NCBI GenBank assembly: GCA_026168455.1
Contig: CM047427.1
Coordinates: 37,266,905-37,330,904 of the forward strand
Length of the DNA: 64,000 nt
DNA from: Theocolax elegans
Taxonomy: Eukaryota; Arthropoda; Insecta; Hymenoptera; Cerocephalidae
Direction of reading: 5' to 3'
Positions 43,429 through 53,405 of the stretch are shown here, in pieces. Each line of letters opens with the position of its first letter. The first letter of the stretch is position 1. Below the pieces are notes generated by a model. That model had not been told where the DNA came from. It saw only the letters and a program-made list of their open reading frames with translations, and made no database searches. Position numbers and translations under genes: made by a program.

Positions 43429-44577
43429 GGAGAAGAACCGGATCTTGCGCATACACTTCTCAAAGTTTGTGTAAAAATCAAGCCTTATTCGAAAGACGAT
43501 GACAAACACGTAGGACCTGTAAATAATTTCTTACACTCGTTATTTAATCAAATCGATATTTATTTTAATCAGAAACCAATCACTCCTCCGAATAACGCTT
43601 ATCCGTACAGAACGTACATAGAAACACTCTTGAATTACGGCCCAGCACCTAAAGAATCGGATCTCTCGATGATTTTATGGTATGCAGATACACCAAGACA
43701 GATGGACAGCACCCCTGACGAGGGTACAAACGCAGGACCTGTAAGCAGACAAAATTTTATATCCGATGGCAAAACCGTCGATCTCATTGGACATTTGCAT
43801 TGCGATATTTTTAATCAGGATAAATTACTCATCAATGGCGTCGAAATGAAAATACACCTTGTACGTTCAAAGGACTCATTTTGTTTAATGGATTCGTCAG
43901 CCGCAGGCTCTTATACCGTAAACATCACCGAAGCAAATTTACTCGTAAGCCGCGTGAAAATAAGTCCTGGAATTCTATTGGCCCATGCAAAAACTCTCGC
44001 AACTACAACCGCTAAATATCCCATAACCAGAGTGGAAATCAAAACATTCACGATACATAGCGGTGTTTTGGGCGAAACACTCGACAATGTGATTTCAGGA
44101 CAACTACCAAAACGAATGATACTGGGATTTATTGATAATAAGGCATTTAATGGAAACAAAACTTTGAATCCTTACAACTTTCAAAATTACGGTATAAATT
44201 ACTTGTCTCTCTACGTAGATGGTGTTCAAGTATCTTCGAAACATTTACAACCTACGTTTTCGAATACAAGACCAATGTACGTTGACGCATATCACACCTT
44301 GTTCTCAGGTACTGGTATACATTTTCTTAACGAAGGAAATTCTATCAGTAGAGAGAATTACCCTAATGGTTATTGTCAATTCGCTTTCGATCTTACACCA
44401 CATTTTTCGGCAAATAGCTTTCCTCATTGGAATTTAGCATAATCTGGAAGTCTCAGAATCGAAGTTAAATTTCAAAGTGCATTGAATAAAACGATTAATT
44501 GTATCGTTTATACCGAGTCTGACAACGTTCTTGAAATCGACTCTGCTAGACAGGTCGTAACAGATTTTCATTCTTAA
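43408..44577 (+). pseudogene. mcp: Major capsid protein (double jelly-roll), copy 2, near-complete body
   Basis: Open for 344 codons from an ATG at 43408 (a frame start created at the junction; the true N-terminus is degenerate) to TAA at 44440-44442. The same frame then continues for 45 codons (IVYTESDNVLEID) to the natural stop at 44575-44577. Visible blocks are LAHTLLKVCVKIKPYSK, YIETLLNYGPAPKES, LPKRMILGFIDNKAFNG, YLSLYVDGVQV and FPHWNLA. The shared in-frame TAA in both copies shows that it predates the duplication. Confidence 0.85.
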
Positions 44578-44680
44578 ACTCAAAGTAGGAGGAGTCACAA
44601 AATGGTAGGGATTTCCTTTGAAAACTTTTCTTTTCAATTCAGTGGGAAGAAGGAGGTCTGAAAGGTATTCTGCTGAGCCA

Positions 44681-45307
44681 ATGAAAAACATTTTGTCACT
44701 TCAGCTTGTTACCCTGAGTGGTGTAGTACAAGTGACTCAAGTTCTCCGCAACTCAAACGGTATAGAGAAGCTCGATTATATAATCGATATTCAAGCGTTT
44801 CACGACAAGAAAGGTGTCTTTCTACCAAAAGAAATTGCTGTTCTCGGCGTAGATTGCAATTTCATAGCGCACTGGCTGATCAAGGCTCCATACGACTATA
44901 CAGAACTCTCCAAGGGTATCGTAGCCACAAACAGTTACTTAACGTGCTATCACCATGGCATAGAATGGTTCGACGGTGAATCCAACAGTGTCGACGTGTA
45001 CAACAGTCTACGAGAAGTTGCACGAAACGCTTTGAGGATCTACGTTAGGGGAATACCAAAAGTTTTATTCCTACAAAACCTTCTCGCTAGACAAATAATT
45101 AATTTGGAGGAGTTCAACTGTCCGTCGTTTAGAAACCTTCCACGCGTTAACGACCACTTTTGTTTTTTACATGGACGGAAAAAGGAGTACATGAGTTGTT
45201 CATTGACATATGCATATAAACTTCGTATTTGGCTGCATAAAACATTAGCCTATTGCCCATCAATCAGCAAAGTCCTCGATCTAAAAGAAAAAAAAGAAGG
45301 AAACTGA
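44681..45307 (+). CDS. Conserved element-associated protein of unknown function, copy 2
   Basis: About 209 codons from ATG 44681 (MKNILSLQ) to TGA/TAA at 45307; the frame is open upstream to 44618. Blocks: YIIDIQAFHDKKGVFLPKE, VDCNFIAHWLIKAPYDYTEL, HHGIEWFDGESNSVDVYNSL, IYVRGIPKVLFLQNLL and a Cys/His-containing end before YKLRIWLHK. I recognise it as a recurring arthropod element-associated protein but know no function. No stop interrupts the frame, unlike most neighbours. Confidence 0.55.
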   Translation: MKNILSLQLVTLSGVVQVTQVLRNSNGIEKLDYIIDIQAFHDKKGVFLPKEIAVLGVDCNFIAHWLIKAPYDYTELSKGIVATNSYLTCYHHGIEWFDGESNSVDVYNSLREVARNALRIYVRGIPKVLFLQNLLARQIINLEEFNCPSFRNLPRVNDHFCFLHGRKKEYMSCSLTYAYKLRIWLHKTLAYCPSISKVLDLKEKKEGN

Positions 45308-45473
45308 AAAAGAGGACACCAACAAGGACAAAAGACGACACACAATCATCGCGTCTTCAAGACAAGGAACTCCGGCTGGAAAACCACGACAAAAAACGCC
45401 AACACCAACCAAATCAAGACAGAGCACTCCGATAACCGTAACTTGAACTGCATACTCAATTCCTGTAGATGCT
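45308..45473 (+). other. Lys/Arg-rich frame between the unknown protein and protease
   Basis: A frame from 45253 to 45435 is very basic (SKRKKRRKLKKRTPTR) and overlaps the end of the preceding gene in another frame. It may be the displaced tail of a capsid-associated basic protein. Uncertain. Confidence 0.3.
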
Positions 45474-46020
45474 ATGAACACAAGTATTTCCACCATCTCC
45501 CAAGATACAATCAATGCCGATCATTTATGCGACATAGTACGCGAGGAGGAGGAAGCCGCTGCAAAGCATAAACACGTTGCAAATACTCAACGCAATAAAA
45601 ATTTTACTTCTGCAGACAGTGGGAGTGTACCCTGCGGACAAGATTCCTCAGATTCTGACGAAACCGACTGCAATTGTTGTTAACAATGAGGATCACCGAA
45701 AACCCGGTGAGCATTGGCTGGCCATCTACATCGATAAACGCGGAATCGGATACTTCTTCGACAGTTTCGGTTGACGACCCACCGTACCTCAACATATTCA
45801 ATGTCTCCGAAGAAACTGTAAGGTTTACACCTGGAGTCCTAAGCAGCTACAAGATTTCGCTTCTATCCTGTGTGGTCAGTATTGCGTTAATTTCATTCAT
45901 CACATGTCTCACGGTCATTGCATGGACAGTTTTTGGAGACTGTTCACCGACGATACTGCATATAACGATAAATTAAATTTAAAATTATTTTATAAGAATA
46001 TCAACAATAATTTTCATTAG
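45474..46020 (+). pseudogene. Adenain-like cysteine protease, broken
   Basis: Maturation protease of the Polinton capsid. The protease core is read from about 45577: GVYPADKIP, KPGEHWLAIYI with the catalytic His (about 45712), then FFDSFG at 45762-45773 followed immediately by TGA (45772-45774), after which the same frame continues with LCGQYCVNFIHHM carrying the catalytic Cys, to TAG 46018-46020. An N-terminal frame (45474, MNTSISTIS) is joined only through a frameshift near 45577. The His and Cys are preserved, so the gene was inactivated by one stop and one shift. Confidence 0.82.
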
Positions 46021-46201
46021 AATAATAATTGTAAGAAGAATGTTTATTGTATAACTCATTTGCAAACATGTAAAAGAATACATAATAATAATAATAATTT
46101 TAATTATAATATATAAACAGGTACATTAGTTGTAAGTTTCTATTATTAACGTAATATATAACCGAGTGCAAAATATGTATAATTTATCTCTTATTTACTC
46201 T
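46021..46201. other. A/T-rich stretch at the expected Polinton right end
   Basis: No gene. ATAATAATA repeats. No terminal inverted repeat partner could be recognised in the window. Confidence 0.4.
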
Positions 46202-46205
46202 ATAT

Positions 46206-47847
46206 GGGTGGTTCTCTGTGACATCGAAGATGAAAAAAATAAATATTGCTATAACTGTGGGAATATGTTTTAGAGGTAGTTCTCCTGAATTTTTTCAGAT
46301 TTTTTCTGGGCCATTATTTTAACTTACAGAGAGTCAAAGTTGACATTTTAGCACTTTTTTGCATGATATGCCCATTTTCATGAATTTTTAGCTCCCAGGG
46401 GATGCATTTTTCACTAAAAATATTACTATGACTTTTTTTGTAAAATTTTCCGAACTTTTCATCAAAAATACTTTTAAAGAAATAAATGTATGCTGTCACA
46501 CTCTTGTAAGCCATTTATACCTTAAATAGTGAAAAACAGCAATTCTGCTCCGGACTCTGGTAACCTAATACTGTCTAAAAGATGTCTTTTTATAGTCAGA
46601 AACTGTCTAAAATATCCAGAGTGGGTCTAAATCATTAAGATCACTTATGGTCAAAATATCCGGGAAAAGTGCCCGAAATATTAATATAAATGCATATTTG
46701 TTGCCTTATAACGATGAATCTATTAGCATGATCATTGCAAAAAAATTTATGCACTTACCTTGGAGTGGTAGAAAAGTATCTTCACTTGTTTCAGTATCAA
46801 TCTAATCTCCTGTAAGCTGCTAAAAATGCAAATATTATTATAGAAATGTAAAAAATTAATTTTTAAACATTTATAATGCTGGATTTTTAGTTTTACATCC
46901 CTTACAAGAATTATAATACTAATCTGAAGGATTAATATAAATATATAAACATCATTATTACAATAACTGAATATACGTATTTAATACAAAAAAATATTAA
47001 TAAATCGGATCTGAAATTATAATGAGTAATATGATAACAAGACAGTGACAATTTTGTGAAATTCAAACAATGTATTGCTGAATAATAATAATAATATTGA
47101 TACTTTTATAGTAATCCTTCAGATTAGTATTATAATTCTTGTAACGGTTTAAAACTAAAAATCCAGCATTATAAATGTTTAAAAAATAATTTTTTATAAT
47201 TGTATAATAATATTTGTATTTTTAGCAGCTTACAGGAGATTAGATGGATACTGAAACAAGTAAAGATACTTTTCTACCACTCCAAGGTAAGTGCATAAAT
47301 TTTTTTGCAATGATCATGCTAATAGATTCATCGTTATAAGGCAACAAATATGCATTTATATTAATATTTCGGGCACTTTTCCCGGATATTTTGACCATAA
47401 GTGATCTTAATGATTTAGACCCACTCTGGAAATTTTTAGATAGTTTCTGACTATAAAAAGACATCTTTTAGACAGTATTAGGTTACCAGAGTCCGGAGCA
47501 GAATTGCTGATTTGCACTATTTAAGGCAGAAATGACTTACAAGAGTCTGACAGCATACATTTATTTCTTTAAAAGTATTTTTAATGAAAAGTTCGGAAAA
47601 TTTTACAAAAAAAGTCATAGTAATACTTTTAGTGAAAAATGCATCCCCTGGGAGCTAAAAATTCATGAAAATGGGCATATAATGCAAAAAAGTGCTAAAA
47701 TGTCAACTTTGACTCTCTGTAACTTAAAATAATAGCCCAGAAAAAATCTGAAAAAATTCAGGAGAACTACTGGATACCTCTAAAATATATTCCCACAGTT
47801 ATAGCAATATTTATTTTTTTCATCTTTGATGTCACAGAGAACCACCC
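46206..47847. mobile_element. Foldback DNA element with about 730-bp terminal inverted repeats
   Basis: Left arm 46206-46930 and right arm 47116-47847 are inverted copies with moderate divergence, separated by a 185-bp A/T-rich spacer. Ends read GGGTGGTTCTCTGTGAC. Flanked by ATAT on both sides (46202-46205, 47848-47851), a possible 4-bp target duplication, though it could belong to the repeat. Both arms hold the same 66-codon frame (46314-46514 minus, 47532-47732 plus; IPWELKIHENGHIMQ) with several amino-acid differences. No transposase seen; non-autonomous. Confidence 0.85.
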
Positions 47848-47851
47848 ATAT

Positions 47852-48235
47852 GTAAGTGTGTGAATTTATTATAAGTTTTATCAGGCCAACCGAAATCACT
47901 GTCTATTTATAAGTTTCGTATAATAGAATGTGTATGAATGTCTTTGCGTCTATTCTTAAGCTACTCTTATACTTAATATTAACCGAGTGTCAAATCTAGT
48001 TTTAATTTTATGTATTTTATAATCATCTATATGTATATCTCTGCGTGCATAATTATTCATTCTATGTCTCGTTCTCTCCTTTTATATTATAATACTTGAA
48101 TAAACACCTGGAAATTTATATACAAATTACGTACATTTAATTATTTAACCCTCTCACCTCCAACTCCCATTCATACCATGTTAAATATAAGTCTATACGC
48201 ATACTGCATGCACTCTATCTCTCTCTCACACCAAC
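47852..48235. other. A/T-rich stretch without a recognisable gene
   Basis: No frame or repeat of note, ending in CTCTCT-rich sequence. Confidence 0.4.
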
Positions 48236-48573
48236 ATAGACGCTCTGGGTCAGCTATTATGTCACGGCGCCCAAATACCCTAGCGCATCATCAGTATCTC
48301 TGCGTGAGTGCGAGAGAGAGAGAGAGAGAGAGGTAGAGGAAGAGAGCGTGGGTACGCGCAGTAGTGCTCTCTCTCTCTCACTCTCACATGCACAACTCTT
48401 CTTACTGCAAGAGACGCACTGCGCGCAACCCCTCTTGCTCTCTATCTCTCTCACACACACACGGCCCTCCGGGCCTGCTGTAACGTCAGAACACTCTTAG
48501 TACGAGAGAGAGACGCACTGCGCGCACACTCCGTCTACCTCTCTCTCTCACACCCAAGCACTGCATCGGGGCG

Positions 48574-48581
48574 GCTATGAC
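48574..48581 (+). repeat. 8-bp target-site duplication of the MITE (left)
   Basis: GCTATGAC, repeated at 48686-48693. Confidence 0.8.
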
Positions 48582-48685
48582 CAGGGTTGCCAGATGGCGA
48601 TTTTTTCTCCTTGTTGCTCTTGCTTAATAAACATCAATATACGTAAGAGAGAAAAGGAAAAAAAAATCGCCAACTGGTCACTCTG
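48582..48685. mobile_element. hAT-type MITE
   Basis: 104 bp with imperfect terminal inverted repeats: CAGGGTTGCCAG at the left, and on the right the complement of CAGAGTGACCAG, followed in both arms by TGGCGATTTTTT-like sequence. An 8-bp duplication of target sequence is the hallmark of the hAT superfamily. No coding capacity. Confidence 0.8.
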
Positions 48686-48822
48686 GCTATGACGCCGGAG
48701 CAACCTCTGTACGAGAGAGACGCACTGCGCGCGCACTCCCTCTACCTCTCTCTCTCGCACCCATGTACTCCATTGGGATAGCTGTGACGTCACAGCGTCC
48801 GTTCCACCCTACCTATACATGA

Positions 48823-48861
<39 letters not shown>

Positions 48862-49095
48862 TAGCTTCCTTCTCTCCCTCTCTCTCTCTCTCTCTCTCTG
48901 GCACGCGCGGGCCTCGCCGTGACGTCACCGCCGGGGTAGGCATCCCATTGTCCGCGCTAGACAATCCTATTGTTCGCGCCAGACACCATTGTTGTTAGAC
49001 CACGCCCATGTCGGCGCGCTATAAGGTACCCTTACTACTTACAGAGTTTGAATTGGGGGAGGTTGATCAAGCAGACCTCGGTATTTCAAATCGAG

Positions 49096-49419
49096 TGGTA
49101 TTTTGGTCCTCTATCCGCACCATGGTGGGGAGGCTGATGTAAACGATTGATTGGAGTATTAAAAACGATTCTGCGGATAATTTTAGGTAAGGCTAGTCTT
49201 ACATATGAAGGTTTAACTACTTCCTTATACGACGTGGAAGCAATAATCAATTCGCGCCCTTTAACTTACATATCAGGAGATCCGGAAGATTTGAAATCTT
49301 TAACTCAAGCGATGTTTCTCCAGAAAATACCAGAGAACGGGGTACCAGATTTAGATATGCTGTATAACGAAATATTGAACAAAAGGTACAGATATCGTCA
49401 AAAAATTCCGAGTCGCTAA
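49096..49419 (+). pseudogene. BEL/Pao integrase remnant
   Basis: One frame from YFGPLSAPWWGG through an in-frame TGA (49135-49137), then KRLIGVLKTIL, LGKASLTYEGL, DVEAIINSRPLTYIS. This is the C-terminal part of a BEL/Pao integrase, in which the PWWGG..E.. and NSRPLTY blocks are typical. The catalytic Glu region is replaced by the stop. Only about 320 bp survive. Confidence 0.8.
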
Positions 49420-49429
49420 CGACCATAAT

Positions 49430-50640
49430 TTAAAGGTGATTTTCGGCCACAGTGGTCTCATAAAACGGCATTGTCTCCTCCTTCTTCGAAAATTTCACGC
49501 GCCTTCCGTCCTTTGAAAAGGTGAGCTTTTTCCACGACCGCATCTCTGGCCGACGCAGATGATAACCGGATAACAATCCCTTTGGTTCTGGGTTGGGTTG
49601 TGTTCTTTCCGGTAACCAAGGACGAATGTCTATGGACCTGTTAGGTAAACATTGGCACGTTAACTGCTTCCAGCAATTATTCAAAAAACATCCCGTCCAA
49701 AAGGCCCGAGACTAACGGAAGGTCCAAAACAAGTACTTCACACGTGTCCTTCAGTAAATCTGCAGAGTCGGCAGTGCGCGAGGCGCTTACGGAGCAGCTA
49801 GACACGTCTGACTCTAACGCCTGTAGTCTCAAGTTAACTGTATGAATTTGCGTGTTTACTTCATTTAATTTGGAGTTAGTCCGTTCCTCCAATGTATCGA
49901 CACGCGCATGAATCGCCCTCGGGTTCGCCCCAACCACATCCACTTTTTCTTCAACCGGACCAACCATTTCCGTAATTAAATTTAAGTATTTCCTTAAAAC
50001 CTCCTTAAGACCGCGAGCGAACGCTTCTAACCACGGCGGCGAAGCGACCGCTATTTGAATGGTGTCGACGGCTGTATAGCGTGTTAGTTGATTTAAAATA
50101 GTGGACGCGGCGCCGTGTGGCTGCTTGGGAACCTTCTTTGTTAATGGCGACGGAGGCGAGGCAACGCGCTTCGCGCAAGAAGTAGAGGGAGTGGGCGTGG
50201 CCATCAGCGAGATAACGTCGGTTGCATCAGCCAGCCGTGGCAATCCAGTCGGTGGCGCCCCCGCATCGGTAGAGGTGTGAACCAGGGGTTTAGTTCGAGC
50301 TAGTACGCAACAGCGTCGCTCCGAAGAGCCCGGGGCGATTTCAAAGCAGTTTTTGTGTACTAGGCTGTTACATACCGCGCAAACCTCGGTATAATTCTTC
50401 CTCGTTAACCGACTACCGCAGACGAAGCAGCCTCGCGACGTTGCCATTTTCGCAGTTTGCGATCCGACTCGTACGTCCTTGCCAGGTGTTTCTTGTTTCC
50501 AGGTATTGGCTGACCTGCTGATGAGAAACCGCCTAAGCAACCTCCACAGAACCGCTCGGCTAACATCCAAAATTTGTCTCGGTTTATAAAGCAAGTTTGA
50601 AAGAACCACCGTCCACAGAAAAACTCAACTTTTAAATAAC
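49430..50640 (-). pseudogene. Zinc-finger LINE ORF1 (5' fragment of a second LINE copy)
   Basis: Minus strand. ATG near 50445 (MATSRGCFVCGS). Cys/His-rich domain CFVCGSRLTRKN..CAVCNSLVHKNCFE, a linker rich in Pro/Thr/Ser, ASPPWLEAFARGLKEVL, and a coiled-coil-like stretch (RVDTLEERTNSKLNEV); then frameshifted, a second part (49430-49684) with LPNRSIDIRPWLPER. Paralogous to the ORF1 at 61440-62761. The 3' part (ORF2) is absent: the copy is truncated at about 49430. Confidence 0.8.
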
Positions 50641-50900
50641 TACTGCAGTTTCCAGTCCTATATGTTACTGCAAAAAACTCCAGACGACGGTATGGCTATA
50701 CAGTGACAGTGCGAAGAAAGAGCATAAAAACAAGAAGGCTTTTAGTCACCGAGAGAGAGAGTGAGAGAGATTGATTGATTGATTGATTGAAAGAGCGCGC
50801 GCGCACGTACATTAAGAATTACCGAATTTAGACAGAGATCCCCGGACCGTCGAAGCTATCGGTACACATGGCGAGCGCCCGAATTTAACGCGACTTATGT
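50641..50900. other. LINE 5' edge and simple repeats
   Basis: 5' untranslated part of the LINE copy, then (GA)n at 50748-50771, (GATT)n at 50762-50785 and mixed sequence; no gene. Confidence 0.5.
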
Positions 50901-52820
50901 GTGTGTGTGCGTGCGTGCGTGTGTGTGTGTGTCTTTTTCTTTGTTGAGGAGGCGGTAAAAATGCTTTTTACGCACGAAGTGTGGGACTCGGTCAGCGTGA
51001 CCCTTTGGTCGTGGCAGGGTTCCTCCTCTCGACTGATCATTCCCCCCTCGGAAACCGCCGTGAGGCATTACTTCGAGAGGGACAATCATGCCATGTTTGG
51101 CTCTTCATGATCGGCAATAATATCACTGTCTCGTGCATGTGGGGCGGCTACTAATGTCGCCACCTTGTACGCTCTTCTTCTTTTCTAAAATGGTTCAGCC
51201 GCCCCACAATGAATGCTGCTAAGGTCACTACGGCATCCCAATCTTTTTGCAAACCAAGAAGGCAGATCCTAATACCCTCTGATGACAAAGGCCCCTTCCA
51301 AAAGGTTTGGAAAACACACATTTCTTCCGCGAATTGAGGACACTGGGACACGACGTGCTCCACGTCTTCGTCGACACCAGGGCGGGTCGGACACTCCGCA
51401 CTCCCGTATATACGGATGCGGTGCAGGTAACTGCGAAGACACCCATGCCCGGTAAGCACCTGGGTCAGATGGAATGTGACGAATCCGTGTTTCCTACTCG
51501 TCCATTTGGCGACATCTGGGATGACGCAGTGGGTCCAGCAACCTTCGCTTGCCGAATCCCATCTCTGCTGCCACAGTTCAATGGTCCTGTTCGACCACCG
51601 ACTGCTATTACCACGTGCTGCTTCGCTGCTGTTTTCTAAGGTATGCCGATCTTTTCTGTACGTATCAGCCCTCTCTATCGCCAAAAGATCGAGGGGAGGA
51701 ATTCACCGAGAGGGTTATATCTGACACGGTTCTATAAGCATGAGCCACCCTTAGTGCAGCTATTCTGCAGGCTCGCCGACAGGATGCACCGTAGCTTTGG
51801 TTACTTCTTAAGGCATCCGCCCAAATCGGGGCTCCATATAAAACTACCACTGTCGCTAAGAGGGCTTGACGTGGCTGCTTTGGCCCTCCGATATTGGGCA
51901 TTATGCCCGACAAAGCTCTAGCCACTCCTGCGGCTTTCGACCCTGCACTCAGTAGGTGTTCCTTGAATGTTAGCCGCGCATCCAAGATGACTCCTAGGTA
52001 TTTCACCGTTTCTGCCGATCTTACACGTTTACCATTTACAGTAAATGTGGCGTACCTCTTTTGCTTCGTTCTAGAGATAAGTACTGCCTCGGTCTTTTCG
52101 GCCGCCAGACACAGCCCATGGGTGCTCCACCATTCAGCCACTACCGAGATATTCTATCTCATCGATGCTCCTTGCGACGACGACCAAAGCCACATCGTCC
52201 AAAAAAGCAACCATCGACACTCCCTGTGGAAGCTGCTGCCTAAGAAGTCCGTCGTAAATAACGATCCAATGAAGAGGTCCCAAGACCGAACCCTGCGGCA
52301 CGCCTCCGGTGATGCTATAGGAGTGCGCGCCATCCTCGGTGTCATAGAGGAGGATCCGTTCTGTGAGGTAGTTCGAGATGACTTTGCGTAGGTAGAGCGG
52401 CATCTTTAATTGTTCCTAGGACAACATAATATTGTGCCACCGAGCCGAGTTAAAGGCATTGCGGATTTCCAGTGCGATGATAGCACACATGCGCCTAGAG
52501 TTCCTAGTACCACCAATGGCATTGGTGGCCAGCTCGACAACTCGACTTAAAGCGTCAAAATTCGCGCCAGCACTTGCGTTTAGCCGCTTTAATAGCAGCC
52601 TTGAGCTCTCTCCGTTTTTCCTCGTAGGCCGCGGTTAGTTCTTGGTTCCGCGGCTGGTTGCGAGCTCTCTGATGCAGTCGCCGAGTCCGCAGACACTCAC
52701 GACGTAATTTTGCGATATTCTCATTCCACCAGTAAATAAGTGGACGGCCACGAGGGATGGATTTGCCGGCCATAGGGATATCGCAAGCCGCTATTATAAG
52801 ATATTCCACGTGAAGTGGTC
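50901..52820 (-). mobile_element. R1-like LINE, 5'-truncated and broken
   Basis: Minus-strand fragments of ORF2: the linker between endonuclease and RT (IPRGRPLIYWWNENIAKLRREC, 52560-52800), RT with TGGVPQGSVLGP and FLDDVALVV (52134-52403), the RT C-terminal thumb part (VKYLGVILDARLTF, 51665-52141), and a C-terminal zinc-finger region (HFHLTQVLTGHGC-type, visible VTFHLTQVLTGHGC, 51151-51684). Frameshifts separate these parts, and FADD is FLDD. The 3' end runs into a (CA)n stretch near 50900-50930. Family inferred from the order and motifs of R1-clade elements. Confidence 0.82.
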
Positions 52821-53405
52821 CGATCAAAATTTTAATATGCACCAAATTTTGGGTACACATTGCAAATTTTTTTCATAATACAGAAAAAAATTTGTAGGTA
52901 TTGGAATCTATTTGCTCAAAAGTTATTCTAACCTCAAAATCTACCAATTTTTACTATAGAACATTATGTGTAACATTCGTTGCTAATTATGTCTAGAATT
53001 TATTCCTCAGGGTTAGAATTTCTCATCTCAAGGTCAATGTTACATAAACTACATATCAATATTCAACTTAAAAAAATGTAAGTGCGCCACAATTGATTTT
53101 TTTAGTCTAAAAGAAAGCTTGGAGCAATACCTATTAAATGGTCTATAGCATTTTAATGGTTTTCAATTCTGTAAAATGTTATGATAATCTAAAGAAAGAC
53201 AAAAAGTTCAGAAAAATTAACATGGTAATCTACATTATATTAAAGTTATCTTTTTCAGCGATTTTGTAAAAACTCCCCAATTCTTGCGAAAAATACTTAA
53301 AACATATATATTTTATGATAAATATGTGTTACATAAGTTAATGCTTCATATTACTGACAAAAAAATTATTATTATAATTACTAAGTGATATTAAAAAAAA
53401 CGATA
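52821..53405. other. A/T-rich stretch without a recognisable gene
   Basis: No frame, no repeat boundary recognised. Sits between the R1-like fragment and the CT/GA block. Confidence 0.4.

Larger units (their letters stand above)
1..46020 (+). mobile_element. Degenerate Polinton/Maverick (adintovirus-like) element, left end outside the window
   Basis: This is the backbone of the left two thirds of the window. Seen: plus-strand remnants in the order polymerase B, packaging ATPase, small basic protein, basic-tailed protein, integrase with chromodomain, penton-like protein, pX-like protein, major capsid protein (twice) and adenain-like protease. Known: this gene set defines Polintons/Mavericks, which are self-synthesising DNA transposons related to adintoviruses and virophages. 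It is split by later insertions at 1029-12431, 12516-12730 and 14822-36551. Nearly all genes carry stops or frameshifts, so it is a dead copy. Terminal inverted repeats of the Polinton were not identified: the left end lies outside the window and no matching right end was recognised near 46020-46200. Confidence 0.85.
48236..48960. repeat. CT/GA-rich degenerate tandem block with palindromic TGACGTCA sites
   Basis: Repeated module of a (GA)n or (CT)n tract plus GACGCACTGCGCGC and TCTACCTCTCTCTC, then CACCCA and a GCTATGACG-like segment (compare 48507-48580 with 48719-48793). Two perfect TGACGTCA palindromes lie at 48784-48791 and 48920-48927. No coding potential. Confidence 0.6.

Noticed and set aside
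39940..46020. Stop-codon recoding (alternative genetic code) in the Polinton
   Set aside because: Interrupting stops include TAA, TAG and TGA, and there are also frameshifts; this is ordinary pseudogenisation.
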